Origin: Bacteriovoracaceae bacterium
GTDB taxonomy: Bacteria > Bdellovibrionota > Bacteriovoracia > Bacteriovoracales > Bacteriovoracaceae
DNA: 64,000 nucleotides
Assembly (NCBI GenBank): GCA_018649885.1
Contig: JABIHA010000087.1
Coordinates: forward strand, 1 to 64,000
Direction of reading: 5' to 3'
A model generated the notes under the pieces. That model made no database searches, was not told the origin of the DNA, and saw nothing but the letters and a program-made list of their open reading frames with translations. Positions 25,643 through 34,539 of this stretch are shown piece by piece. Each line of letters begins with the position of its first letter. The stretch's first letter is position 1. Made by a program: the position numbers and the translations under genes.

Positions 25643-27640
25643 TTACCTTCCTAAAAATTGAACTTTTTCTCTGTTAATGACACTTTCTAATCCCAAAAGA
25701 GCATCGCTGGTTGAGAAAATCCACTCAAGTGAGTCAATCTCACACTGCAGTCCCTCTTCTAGAGATACACCTTCTCCACGGCCCACAAGCTCCATCGCCT
25801 TTTCAAGTGCAAGCGGAGCTCTTCTTTCGAGATACTTTCGGTGATTTTGAAAAATTTCTTTTTCCCAAAGAGTCTCACATAGCTTTCCATCAAAACTTGA
25901 AAATTCCTCTTCAGGGAGATTTTCATTTTTTGGATGAGTGGACACTTCAAGACCATCAAGCTCTCTAAAGCTTCTGGGACGATCTATAATTTTATCAACA
26001 AGCCCTAAAGAATATGCGCGATTTGCATCGACCATCACTCCGGTTGCCACGAGATATTTTGTAATGCCGGCGCCAACAAGCCTGGTAGTTCTTTGGGTAC
26101 CGCCAAGACCTGGATAAATTCCAATTCCTGTTTCTGGAAAGCTAAGGTAAGCATTTTTGCACGCCACACGATAGTCACAACTAAGGGCGAGCTCTAATCC
26201 TCCCCCTAGGGTCAGACCATTGAGAAAAGCAATGGTTTTCTTTTTGGAGTTAGAAATTGTTGATAAAATTGCTTGTCCCTGAACTGTGAAGTCTTTTATC
26301 TTACCAATCTGCTGATTTTTTATACCATCAACAAAGAACTTTATATCCGCGCCAGCAACAAAGGCCTTCCCTCTTCCTGTCAAAACGATGGTTTCTATTT
26401 GAGGATTTTGTTCAAGCTCTTTGAATTTGAGGTCTAGACAGGCCATGACCTGCTCATTTAGTGCATTCATGCTATCGGGGCGATTAAATTCTAATATTCC
26501 AGTACTCGAAAAAATATGAGTATTGATGTGATCAATTTCTATTTCACCTTCTCTATTTTGATTCATTATTTCAGGAACCGGCAAATCATAGGCGGTGAAT
26601 AAACTCTCCACGATTTCAATTGCAGTCTTCACGCCTATTTGATTCATCATCTCAAAAGGACCAGCGGGCCAACGAAGTCCAAGTCTTGCCCCTAGATCTG
26701 TGGAGCTCACGTCACATACTCCCTCACTAACCATTTGAGCGGCAACTCCGAGGGAGGCTGCAATCAAGCGTGATCTAACAATTGACTTTTCATCACTGCA
26801 CTTGTCATCACCACAAATAGTCCACTGCTCACCACTAGTGACTTGTTCTGCTAGCTTTTTTGAGGGTCTATAGAATTCTCCAAAGCTATCAAATAGCGTT
26901 TGAGAAGCGTGAAGAGCGATGGGTACCCCTGTTGCATTCATCAGCGCAAATGGTCCCATCCCCACACCAAATGTTTCCATTGCCACACGGTCAATAAACT
27001 CGGTTGAGCCAATGCCTTCATCATAGAGTCTGGCAGCTTCATTGAGCCATGGAACAAAGAAGCGATTAACAGCGAACCCTTGAACATCTTTGGTTAGAAT
27101 AGGACATTTTTCGATAAAATTGTAAAAATCAACTACTTGAGTGACCACTTCTGGATCTGTACCAGAGGCCTTGATGACTTCAACTAATTTATTTTTTGCT
27201 GCATGAAAAAAGTAATGAACTCCAAGGCATCTGCCTTTGTATTTCATCCCTTCTGTTAATTTGGCGATTGAAAATGATGAAGTATTGGAGGCCAATATAC
27301 AACTCTCACTGACAATAGATTCAAGATCTAAAAATAGCTTAGATTTTATCTCAAGGTTTTCGAAAATTGCTTCCACAATAAATTCTCTGCCTTCAAGAAA
27401 TTTTAAATCTGTTGAGCTTTTTAAACCGCTCATCAGCTGCTCTTTTTTCTCAGCTTTCATGATTTTCCGAGAAACAGCTTCATCAAAGCTTGTATCTAAA
27501 TTAGAAAGTCCTCTTTTTAGACCTTCGGAGGAAATATCAACAAGAGATACATCCATTCCTTTCATCATAAAATGTTGAGCAATGGCGGCTCCCATAGTGC
27601 CGGCGCCTACAACTCCAATTTTTGTTAGAGAATTTTTCAT
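25643..27640 (-). CDS. Fused 3-hydroxyacyl-CoA dehydrogenase / enoyl-CoA hydratase (HAD first)
   Basis: Residues 1-290 form a 3-hydroxyacyl-CoA dehydrogenase with NAD motif GVVGAGTMGAAIAQ, and a C-terminal dehydrogenase domain follows (to about 365). Residues about 385-665 form an enoyl-CoA hydratase with GGGLELALSCD and FPETGIGIYPGLGGTQR, which retain both catalytic Glu. The order is the reverse of FadB/FadJ, where the hydratase comes first; the same order is known in the archaeal crotonyl-CoA hydratase/3-hydroxybutyryl-CoA dehydrogenase fusions. It should hydrate and oxidise enoyl-CoA intermediates after ring cleavage. It is spaced nine bases after the acyl-CoA synthetase gene. Confidence 0.88.
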   Translation of the reverse strand: MKNSLTKIGVVGAGTMGAAIAQHFMMKGMDVSLVDISSEGLKRGLSNLDTSFDEAVSRKIMKAEKKEQLMSGLKSSTDLKFLEGREFIVEAIFENLEIKSKLFLDLESIVSESCILASNTSSFSIAKLTEGMKYKGRCLGVHYFFHAAKNKLVEVIKASGTDPEVVTQVVDFYNFIEKCPILTKDVQGFAVNRFFVPWLNEAARLYDEGIGSTEFIDRVAMETFGVGMGPFALMNATGVPIALHASQTLFDSFGEFYRPSKKLAEQVTSGEQWTICGDDKCSDEKSIVRSRLIAASLGVAAQMVSEGVCDVSSTDLGARLGLRWPAGPFEMMNQIGVKTAIEIVESLFTAYDLPVPEIMNQNREGEIEIDHINTHIFSSTGILEFNRPDSMNALNEQVMACLDLKFKELEQNPQIETIVLTGRGKAFVAGADIKFFVDGIKNQQIGKIKDFTVQGQAILSTISNSKKKTIAFLNGLTLGGGLELALSCDYRVACKNAYLSFPETGIGIYPGLGGTQRTTRLVGAGITKYLVATGVMVDANRAYSLGLVDKIIDRPRSFRELDGLEVSTHPKNENLPEEEFSSFDGKLCETLWEKEIFQNHRKYLERRAPLALEKAMELVGRGEGVSLEEGLQCEIDSLEWIFSTSDALLGLESVINREKVQFLGR

Positions 27641-27649
27641 ATCCGTTCC

Positions 27650-29341
27650 TTAAATTGATATATAGTGGGCATCGCCCGGAAGTTTTTCTGGAGTACCATT
27701 AACCAAACAATCAATATACTCCCGGTAATTTTCTTCAATGATTCTTGGAACTAGCTTCATAGAAGGAGTTAGCTCTCTATTTTCAATGGAAAGCTCTCTT
27801 TCAATGACAACAGCATTTTTTATGCGCTCAAATTTTGCCACAAGCTCGTTATTAATTTTATCAAGACAACTTGAAAAACAGTTGGAATACTCCATCATGC
27901 CACATGGAGAGGCACATCCCCCCTCTTTCTTATCAAGTTTTGTATCTAACAATTCAAGGTTGGGGAAAACAAGGGCAAGTGGTGCTACCTGTCCACTTCC
28001 AAAAACATAAATATACTTAATATAGTGACAAACCTTTCTGACATTTTCCTCAATGGGGACAGGAAAGAGCTTTTCAGCATTAGCAAGTTTGAAGATGCGA
28101 TCTTTTCTCGATAATATTTTTACCCCATCTTCTGTAATTTCTCCCACATCACCTGTTTTAAACCAATTGTCTTCAGTAAAGGCCTTGGCATTTTCTTCCG
28201 GGCATCTAAAGTAGCCCTTCATCACATTGGGTCCTTTAACCAGAATTTCACCGTCATTTGCTAGTTTCACACTCACTTCAGGTAGAGGAAAACCTACAAC
28301 TCCTGGAGTTCTCTCAAGAGATCTCTCAGTTAAAGTGCAGCAAGGAGAAGTTTCAGTAAGCCCCCATCCTTCAATCACAGGTATTTTTTTCTCCGTGAAT
28401 ATCTTTGAGGTACTCAGTGGTAGAGGTGCAGCTGCTGTAAAAACAAATTGAAGCTCTTTATGAAAAAAGATATCTTTTGTTTTTTTATCACTCAAAACTC
28501 GCCCAATAATCTCTTGGTAAATCCTGGGAACACTAAAATAAATATGAGGTTTCACCATGTCGAAATTTTCTAGAAGCCTGTCTACATTCTTACCAAAAGA
28601 GTCATCAATACAAAGACACCCCCCTGAGTAAAGTGCGAGGAATCTCTCGAAGAGTCCACCAAAACTATGGTGCCATGGAAGATAGCACAAGTATCGAAGT
28701 GAGGGGCCAAGCTCCCATAGCAGCTCAAGAGATTTTTGCTGAGATAATATATTTGAGTGGCTTAACATCACTCCTTTGGGAAAGTTAGTGGTTCCCGAGG
28801 TATACATTATAAGAGCTGTATCTTCAGCGACTACACTATTAAAAATCGCCAGGACACTATTCAACTCAAATGGAGTTTCATCTTCCAGTACTTTTTCAAT
28901 TTGATCTAATAAAATACAGCGATCACTCAGTTTCTCTAAATTAAGTTGATCTTTTTTCGCCTGAGTATCAACTACAAGAAACGATAAATCAGAAAAATCA
29001 ATTAGTTTATTTGTAAGATCAGCAGGATAGGCACTAAATATAGGCACACTAACGAACCCACAGGCCATGACACTCATTTCGCAAACAAGTCTGTGATAGC
29101 TATTTGTAGTAATGAGGCCGACTCGGTCGCCCTTCTCTAGGCCTTTTTTAATGAGGTAGTCACTAAAGCGGAAAATATCCTCACAAAACTCTTTCCAGTT
29201 CTTGTACTCAAATGCACTGCCTACTCTATTCCCGAAAGCGGGCTTGTCGCCATAGTGTTTTAAATTATTTAAAAATATAGTCCCAATATTGGGATAATAG
29301 CTGTCTAAAACTTTATCAGATACCAGATTTGTTCCCATCAT
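27650..29341 (-). CDS. AMP-forming acyl-CoA synthetase
   Basis: A long-chain-type acyl-CoA synthetase: YTSGTTNFPKGVMLSH (P-loop), GWGLTETSPC, and KTGDVGE. An unusual Cys-rich insert lies near the C-terminus (GGCASPCGMMEYSNCFSSC). The start at ATG 29341, 13 bases after the dch stop with GGGGG just upstream, is preferred over a TTG at 29389 that overlaps dch. Position in the aromatic operon suggests it activates an aromatic or alicyclic acid such as 4-hydroxybenzoate, but motifs resemble the fatty-acid group more than benzoate-CoA ligases, so the substrate is open. Confidence 0.82.
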   Translation of the reverse strand: MMGTNLVSDKVLDSYYPNIGTIFLNNLKHYGDKPAFGNRVGSAFEYKNWKEFCEDIFRFSDYLIKKGLEKGDRVGLITTNSYHRLVCEMSVMACGFVSVPIFSAYPADLTNKLIDFSDLSFLVVDTQAKKDQLNLEKLSDRCILLDQIEKVLEDETPFELNSVLAIFNSVVAEDTALIMYTSGTTNFPKGVMLSHSNILSQQKSLELLWELGPSLRYLCYLPWHHSFGGLFERFLALYSGGCLCIDDSFGKNVDRLLENFDMVKPHIYFSVPRIYQEIIGRVLSDKKTKDIFFHKELQFVFTAAAPLPLSTSKIFTEKKIPVIEGWGLTETSPCCTLTERSLERTPGVVGFPLPEVSVKLANDGEILVKGPNVMKGYFRCPEENAKAFTEDNWFKTGDVGEITEDGVKILSRKDRIFKLANAEKLFPVPIEENVRKVCHYIKYIYVFGSGQVAPLALVFPNLELLDTKLDKKEGGCASPCGMMEYSNCFSSCLDKINNELVAKFERIKNAVVIERELSIENRELTPSMKLVPRIIEENYREYIDCLVNGTPEKLPGDAHYISI

Positions 29342-29354
29342 TTCCCCCACAAGC

Positions 29355-30131
29355 TTAGCTATTGCTAAATTTTGGACTTCTTTTTTCAAGAAAGGACTCT
29401 ATGCCCTCATTGGCATCAGATAAACTCATCAACTCTTCGAGGTAGAGCTTTTCAAGTTTAGAAATTGAGCTGTGATACCTTTCACTTAAAACGAGCCTTG
29501 AAGCTTTTGTAGCAACTCTTAGGCTCGAAGCACTTTTAGGAAGAATTTCTTTAACAATAAATTCTTCTATGACTCCGTCAAGTTCTTCATCTGCGCTTAC
29601 CGAGTTCACAAACCCACTACATTTGAGCGCCTTGGCAGTCACGGTCTTACCCGTAAGGATTAATTCTTGTGCGATTGTATCAGTTAGAAGTGTGGACAAA
29701 AGAGCACAGGCCACTGGAGGAAATACCCCGAGCGTAATTTCTGGGACTCCAAATTTGGCACCTTTACTTGCAAAAATAAAATGAGAGGCCATGGCCACTT
29801 CAAATCCACCACCAAGACACTGTCCCCTAACCTTTGAAAGGATTGGAATAGGAAAATCAATCAGCCTTGCAATAGTTTTATGAAACTCGGGAAGCATTGC
29901 CCCTACTCTATCTTTTGTATGCTCTTCTACTGAAGCCCCAAAGCTAAAGTGCTTTCCAGATCCACAAAGGATAACGAGTTTTACATCTTTTTGACTTTCT
30001 ATTTCTTTCAGAGCACTTGTAAGTTGCCCCATCAAGTTTTGAGAAATAATATTGGCGGGTGCCGGGCCAAGCGTGATCTGTGCGACTTGCCCTTCATGAG
30101 TTGAGTTTACTTCTATATATTGGTCTGCCAT
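29355..30131 (-). CDS. dch: Cyclohexa-1,5-diene-1-carbonyl-CoA hydratase
   Basis: A crotonase-fold protein of 258 residues. The blocks HFSFGASVEEH, GQCLGGGFEVA and PEITLGVFPPVA match Dch, which hydrates the dienoyl-CoA made by benzoyl-CoA reductase. It is directly followed on the transcript by the acyl-CoA synthetase and preceded by oah and had, the next two enzymes of the same route. The three genes together make the assignment firm, although crotonases are hard to separate by eye singly. Confidence 0.85.
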   Translation of the reverse strand: MADQYIEVNSTHEGQVAQITLGPAPANIISQNLMGQLTSALKEIESQKDVKLVILCGSGKHFSFGASVEEHTKDRVGAMLPEFHKTIARLIDFPIPILSKVRGQCLGGGFEVAMASHFIFASKGAKFGVPEITLGVFPPVACALLSTLLTDTIAQELILTGKTVTAKALKCSGFVNSVSADEELDGVIEEFIVKEILPKSASSLRVATKASRLVLSERYHSSISKLEKLYLEELMSLSDANEGIESFLEKRSPKFSNS

Positions 30132-30141
30132 AAATAATCCT

Positions 30142-31221
30142 TTATTTTTTGGGCAAAATATCCTCTGTTAGCTGATCACTCCAAGGAGTTGCATTTGCCA
30201 GCTCACGTCTGAGTTTTAAGAAATCCACCTCTCGGTTTGCCTTGGTTCCCTCATTGAAAGCTCTAAATCCGGCGCGTGCCTCAGTCATCATATTAAGCGC
30301 TAGCCATGAACGGTTGGTTTCAGAATTTTGCTGCCAGTGCTCTAGTTTTTTCTTTCTGAGAGATTCCATAGTTTTTGAAAGGCAATCGGGCATAGTCATT
30401 GAAAATGAGTAGGCCAATTGATTAACTTCACGGTCAAGAAGCGAAAGATCTGTTTCACACTCAGCCGCAACCTTTTTCGCCGCCTCTTTTTCATCACCAG
30501 TTTTAAAACTACCAAAGCTATGATTTCCCCAACTATCTACTGGGTTTAGGCTGACAAATGGATTTGAAATAAATTCACCATTTTTATTTTTAAGAACGGG
30601 AACTACTTTATTAATAAGACCTACTGACTGTGCCATGTGGGCAGACCAGTGCTCACAAAGAGTGCAAGATTCCATTGCCAGTGTAAAGCCTGTGTATAGA
30701 TGCAAGAAATCCGTTGAACCTCCATCTGGAGCTGAGCCATGTTTAGGTCCTGCCTGACCAAACCTTGCAGTGTCAGAGCTGAGTGTAAAGTCACAGGCCA
30801 TTCCAATTTCTTGTCCACCACCAATTCTCATTCCATTGACTCTATTGATCACTGGTTTATCGCAAAGAAGTATAGAGGTAACCATATCGTTAAAAAGCCT
30901 CATGTACTGCTTGTACTCTTGTGGGTTACCAGCATAATACTCAGCATATTCCTTTGTATTGCCTCCGGTACAAAAAGCTTTATCACCTACGGCCGAAAAG
31001 ATTACTGCGACAGTAGATCTATCAACGGAGGCCTGCCGGAAGGCCAGAATGATTTCTTTAACAGCTTTAGTTGTATAAGAGTTGTACTGAGCAGGATTGT
31101 TGAGCATGATCCAAAAATTGTAGAGCCCTTCAACATTGTTGCCATTTTTGTCTAAGAGGCTTCTCTTTTCTACTATAATATCCGTATACTCATAATCAGA
31201 AATAAGATGGTGGTCCTTCAC
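30142..31221 (-). CDS. oah: 6-oxocyclohex-1-ene-1-carbonyl-CoA hydrolase
   Basis: The 359-residue crotonase-family protein is longer than ordinary enoyl-CoA hydratases and has the family blocks KAFCTGGNTKEYAEYY, GMRIGGGQEIGMACDF, GQAGPKHGSAPDGGSTDFL and NMMTEARAGFRAFNEG. Oah adds water twice and opens the ring to yield 3-hydroxypimelyl-CoA. It sits 17 bases after had and 10 before dch. AGGAG is visible upstream of the ATG. I regard this as the most diagnostic gene of the cluster. Confidence 0.92.
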   Translation of the reverse strand: MKDHHLISDYEYTDIIVEKRSLLDKNGNNVEGLYNFWIMLNNPAQYNSYTTKAVKEIILAFRQASVDRSTVAVIFSAVGDKAFCTGGNTKEYAEYYAGNPQEYKQYMRLFNDMVTSILLCDKPVINRVNGMRIGGGQEIGMACDFTLSSDTARFGQAGPKHGSAPDGGSTDFLHLYTGFTLAMESCTLCEHWSAHMAQSVGLINKVVPVLKNKNGEFISNPFVSLNPVDSWGNHSFGSFKTGDEKEAAKKVAAECETDLSLLDREVNQLAYSFSMTMPDCLSKTMESLRKKKLEHWQQNSETNRSWLALNMMTEARAGFRAFNEGTKANREVDFLKLRRELANATPWSDQLTEDILPKK

Positions 31222-31238
31222 TACATAACTCCTAAATT

Positions 31239-32300
31239 TCAGGGAACAAATATCGCCCGTTTTTCTAATTTGTGCTCTAAGCTGAGAGCAATGACTTCAT
31301 TAATTTTATCAAGAGGAAAAATCTCAATATTTTCTTTTAATTTAATTTCACCAGACAAAACACCTTTTACGACATCGGGATAATACTTGGGACTACAACC
31401 CCAGTTCCCAAATAAATCACCGTCAAAGGCCATGAGGTTACTAAGCCTGAGCTCCAGCTTGTCCATGGTAAACCCAATGATTCCTACAACCCCTGCAAAT
31501 GATAACAAGGAAAATGCTGACATTTGTCCAGCACCTGTACCACTGGTTTCGAATACTTTCCAACCAAAGTTAGGAAGAGAATTTTCTTTTACGATTTCTC
31601 TTACCTTTTTCTTAAGATCTCTTGGAGCGAGCCCTTTAACATTAATAGCAAAGCTAGCACCAAACATTTTGGCAGACTCAAGTTTTTGATCACTGACATC
31701 ACATGCAATGACTGTGGCACCTATATTTTTTAGGTGTTGAACCATATAGATGCCAATTCCACCTGTTCCCAACACAATCGCTAAATCTCCCTTCTTTGCT
31801 TTGCTTCTTTTTAAAGACTGATAGGGAGTGGTGATGGCATCAGCTACCACTGACAATTCTTCTAATTTAAATTCGCCAAGTTCTTCAGCAACAACACACA
31901 GAAATCTTCCTGGAACTTTTATATGAGAAGCAAAGCCTCCATGAAAATCGTTGCCGGGCATTTTTTGGTTCTGACAAATATTGTCTCTGCCAGCAAGACA
32001 TAGCTCACAGTCTCCGCAAGGAAGCACAGCGGGAATAATCACTTTCTTATCAATTAAGTTTTCCATCTCACTACAGGCGGAGACAACTACACCACTAATT
32101 TCATGACCTAGTACCAGAGGTGTTTGCATTTTAGTGCCAACAGCACCCGTATAAAAACTGAGATCAGTATGACAAAGGCCACAGCCGTGAACCTTAACAA
32201 TAACTTCTCCACTTTCAGGGGGCGTAATCTCAAACTCTTTTCTACTCAGAGCTTGACCGACGTCAGTAAAAAAGTATCCGTAGGCGTTGAGCTTATTCAC
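31239..32300 (-). CDS. had: 6-hydroxycyclohex-1-ene-1-carbonyl-CoA dehydrogenase
   Basis: A zinc-dependent medium-chain dehydrogenase of 353 residues: catalytic-zinc ligands in GCGLCHTDLSF and GHE, four structural-zinc Cys in CGDCELCLAGRDNIC, and cofactor motif VLGTGGIGIY. The opening AYGYFFTDVGQALSRKEFE and the VVADAITTPYQSLKRS stretch fit the Had subgroup. It oxidises the hydrated ring before Oah. First gene of the minus-strand operon, opposite the bcr-like genes across a 233-base control region. Confidence 0.88.
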   Translation of the reverse strand: MNKLNAYGYFFTDVGQALSRKEFEITPPESGEVIVKVHGCGLCHTDLSFYTGAVGTKMQTPLVLGHEISGVVVSACSEMENLIDKKVIIPAVLPCGDCELCLAGRDNICQNQKMPGNDFHGGFASHIKVPGRFLCVVAEELGEFKLEELSVVADAITTPYQSLKRSKAKKGDLAIVLGTGGIGIYMVQHLKNIGATVIACDVSDQKLESAKMFGASFAINVKGLAPRDLKKKVREIVKENSLPNFGWKVFETSGTGAGQMSAFSLLSFAGVVGIIGFTMDKLELRLSNLMAFDGDLFGNWGCSPKYYPDVVKGVLSGEIKLKENIEIFPLDKINEVIALSLEHKLEKRAIFVP

Positions 32301-32533
32301 GTATTTCTCTCCTAAAATGCTTTGCTAGGAAACATAGCAAATTTTTTTCTTTAAAACCCTAATGCTCATTAGGTTATTGCCACAAAACAAGGCTTCAAAT
32401 TTCTAGCAAAATTTCGCAAACTTTTTCTGTATTGAGAGCAATTACTTTATCCAGAATTTACTTAAAACTAAGACATTAAATTTGACGTAAGAGCGTATCG
32501 TTTTTAACCTGATGCTTTAAAACGGGAATTCTT
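32301..32533. promoter_or_regulatory. Divergent control region of the aromatic cluster
   Basis: This 233-base AT-rich stretch separates had (minus) from the bcr-like gene (plus). Its clearest feature is the palindrome at 32358-32373. A candidate plus-strand -35, TTGACG, lies near 32483, but no convincing -10 partner stands out in either direction. Confidence 0.5.
32358..32373. promoter_or_regulatory. Perfect palindromic operator CCTAATG-CT-CATTAGG
   Basis: Two 7-base arms pair perfectly around a 2-base centre, and flanking AAC/GTT add to the symmetry. The form suits a MarR- or TetR-type repressor. It lies 58 bases before the had start and could control both directions. No such regulator is encoded within the cluster. 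Confidence 0.6.
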
Positions 32534-33754
32534 ATGTCTATGAAAATCGAGTCTACGAAAATATTAAAAAAAATGACTACTGAGTACTTCCAGTCTTTTT
32601 TTCCAAAAGAGGGCAAGCGCCCTCTCACAGCATGGTGTTCCAGCATCGGCCCCTCAGAAATTTTAACTGCTATGGGTTTTCAGGTGTACTACCCAGAAAA
32701 TCATGGTGCTCTTCTGGGTGCAACGCGTACTAGTAATGATCATATCCCCAAGGCCCATTCCATTGGATACCATCCCGACATATGCTCCTATTTAAGTTCT
32801 GATATAGGTGCTTATTTAAATGGACAAACTCCGCTGACAAAAACTTATGGAATTCCAGAAATTCCAAAACCTGACCTCTTGGTTTACTCAACTAACCAGT
32901 GCCGCGAGGTCCAAGATTGGTTTGGCTTCTATGAAAAAGAGTTCGGGGCCAAAATGATCGGCATTAGCTCTCCTTGGAAGTTGGGAGTCATGGGGAGTGA
33001 AGAAGTCACCTACGTAAAAAACCAATTAAAGGAAATGATAAAAACTATTGAAGATCACTTTAAGCTAAAGCTTGACCCTCAAAAATTAAAAGAGGTTGTG
33101 GGTCTCTCAGCTGAGTCTTCAAAGTTATGGAAAACCTTTTTGAGAAAGGCCAAGTCAACGCCAGCCCCTTTTTCATTTTTTGATGGCTGCATTCAAATGG
33201 CGCCAGCAGTGGTACTGAGGGGAAGAGCTGATGCGGTGGAATACTACAAAACTCTTAATGGGGAAGTCGATCAGTACTTAGCTACAAATCCCCCCTCCAC
33301 AAAACCTGAGTTTAGACTCTACTGGGATGGCATGCCAATCTGGGGAAAGCTTCGCTTTTTTTCAGATTTGTTCAAAGAGAACAATACAACAGTCGTGGGC
33401 TCCACATATTGTGATTCTTGGATTTTTGACTGCCTAGATGGAGACAACCCCCTTGAGAGCATGGCCATGGCCTACACTCGAATTTTTATTAATCGAAGTG
33501 AAGAAATTAAAGAGGCCACACTAAAAAATATGTATGAAGAATATGATTGTGATGGAATGATTTTTCACGACTCGAAAACTTGTCCCTACAATTCCAATAA
33601 CCGTTTTTGTTTACCACAGAGATTAAGTGATAAATTTAATATCCCCAATTTGGTTATAGACGGAGATCTCAATGATCTTCGTTGTTTTTCTGAAGAACAA
33701 ACCGTAACTGCAGTTGAATCATTTTTAGAGCAGCTAAGGATTGATAAACTATGA
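32534..33754 (+). CDS. Benzoyl-CoA reductase / 2-hydroxyacyl-CoA dehydratase catalytic subunit (BcrC/BadD-like)
   Basis: The 406-residue protein belongs to the D-component family. The N-terminal CSSIGPSEIL, ENHGALLGATRT and STNQCREVQDW, and the C-terminal HDSKTCPYNSNN and DGDLNDLRCFS, resemble BcrC/BadD/BzdN of ATP-dependent benzoyl-CoA reductase. Conserved Cys that could bind a [4Fe-4S] cluster are present. The divergent had-oah-dch operon supports a role in ring reduction. The partner catalytic subunit (BcrB/BadE type) is not encoded beside it. It overlaps the ATPase gene by four bases. Confidence 0.8.
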   Translation: MSMKIESTKILKKMTTEYFQSFFPKEGKRPLTAWCSSIGPSEILTAMGFQVYYPENHGALLGATRTSNDHIPKAHSIGYHPDICSYLSSDIGAYLNGQTPLTKTYGIPEIPKPDLLVYSTNQCREVQDWFGFYEKEFGAKMIGISSPWKLGVMGSEEVTYVKNQLKEMIKTIEDHFKLKLDPQKLKEVVGLSAESSKLWKTFLRKAKSTPAPFSFFDGCIQMAPAVVLRGRADAVEYYKTLNGEVDQYLATNPPSTKPEFRLYWDGMPIWGKLRFFSDLFKENNTTVVGSTYCDSWIFDCLDGDNPLESMAMAYTRIFINRSEEIKEATLKNMYEEYDCDGMIFHDSKTCPYNSNNRFCLPQRLSDKFNIPNLVIDGDLNDLRCFSEEQTVTAVESFLEQLRIDKL

Positions 33755-34539
33755 GTGAGTACTTTTTTGGCATTGATATTGGATCATCCTACACTAAGGC
33801 CTGTATCTTAGATGCAAATAGAAAAGTATTAGCACAAAGGACAATTAAAACTGGCATTAGCTTCGAAAATGCCTGCGAAAAAGTAAAAGAGCTAGTTGTC
33901 AGTGACTTGAAAATATCTGGTGATCAATTAACAAAATCTGTATCTACAGGAGTGGGAAGGAAAAATGTTGCCTTTGCCCAGTTCAATAAGCCTGAATTAA
34001 ATTGCATCTCAAAGGCCTGTTACTTTTATTTCCCCCAGGCCTCAACCATTATTGATATTGGAGGCCAAGATAATAAACTTATTATTGTGGCCGCTGACGG
34101 AAAGCAAAAATCTTTTAAAATGAATCGGAAGTGTGCCTCTGGCACTGGAAGCTTTTTGGAAGAGATGTCATTAAAGCTCGATTTGGGACTAACCGAGATG
34201 AATGAAAGGGCCCGAAGTGTGAAAGATAGTGTCAAAGTTAGTAGCTTTTGCACAGTCTTTGCTGCTACTGAGATCATCCACCATATAAGAAATAATAGTG
34301 ATACCAACCAAATTATCCGCGGGGTTTTCGAATCAGTGATCAAAAGAGTTTTTGAAATGGGAGACCTGAGTGGCACTATTATCCTCTCCGGAGGCACCAT
34401 TGAGAAAAATCCCATGCTGATCCAAATATTTGGTGAAAAATTAAACTCTCCCCCACTCGTTCCACCAGCGCCACAAATGATTGGTGCCATTGGGGCTGCT
34501 CTTTACGGTGTGGATGAATTTGAAAAGGAGAATGCATAG
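33751..34539 (+). CDS. BcrA/BcrD-type ATPase (dehydratase/reductase activator)
   Basis: A 262-residue ASKHA-fold ATPase: GIDIGSSYTKACI phosphate-1 motif, STIIDIGGQDNK, MNRKCASGTGSF with the cluster Cys, SSFCTVFAATEI with the second Cys, and LSGGT near the end. Such proteins dimerise around a shared [4Fe-4S] cluster and drive electrons into the catalytic subunits with ATP. Benzoyl-CoA reductases of this class normally have two different ATPases (A and D); only one is seen here, so it may act as a homodimer as the dehydratase activators do. Confidence 0.85.
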   Translation: MSEYFFGIDIGSSYTKACILDANRKVLAQRTIKTGISFENACEKVKELVVSDLKISGDQLTKSVSTGVGRKNVAFAQFNKPELNCISKACYFYFPQASTIIDIGGQDNKLIIVAADGKQKSFKMNRKCASGTGSFLEEMSLKLDLGLTEMNERARSVKDSVKVSSFCTVFAATEIIHHIRNNSDTNQIIRGVFESVIKRVFEMGDLSGTIILSGGTIEKNPMLIQIFGEKLNSPPLVPPAPQMIGAIGAALYGVDEFEKENA

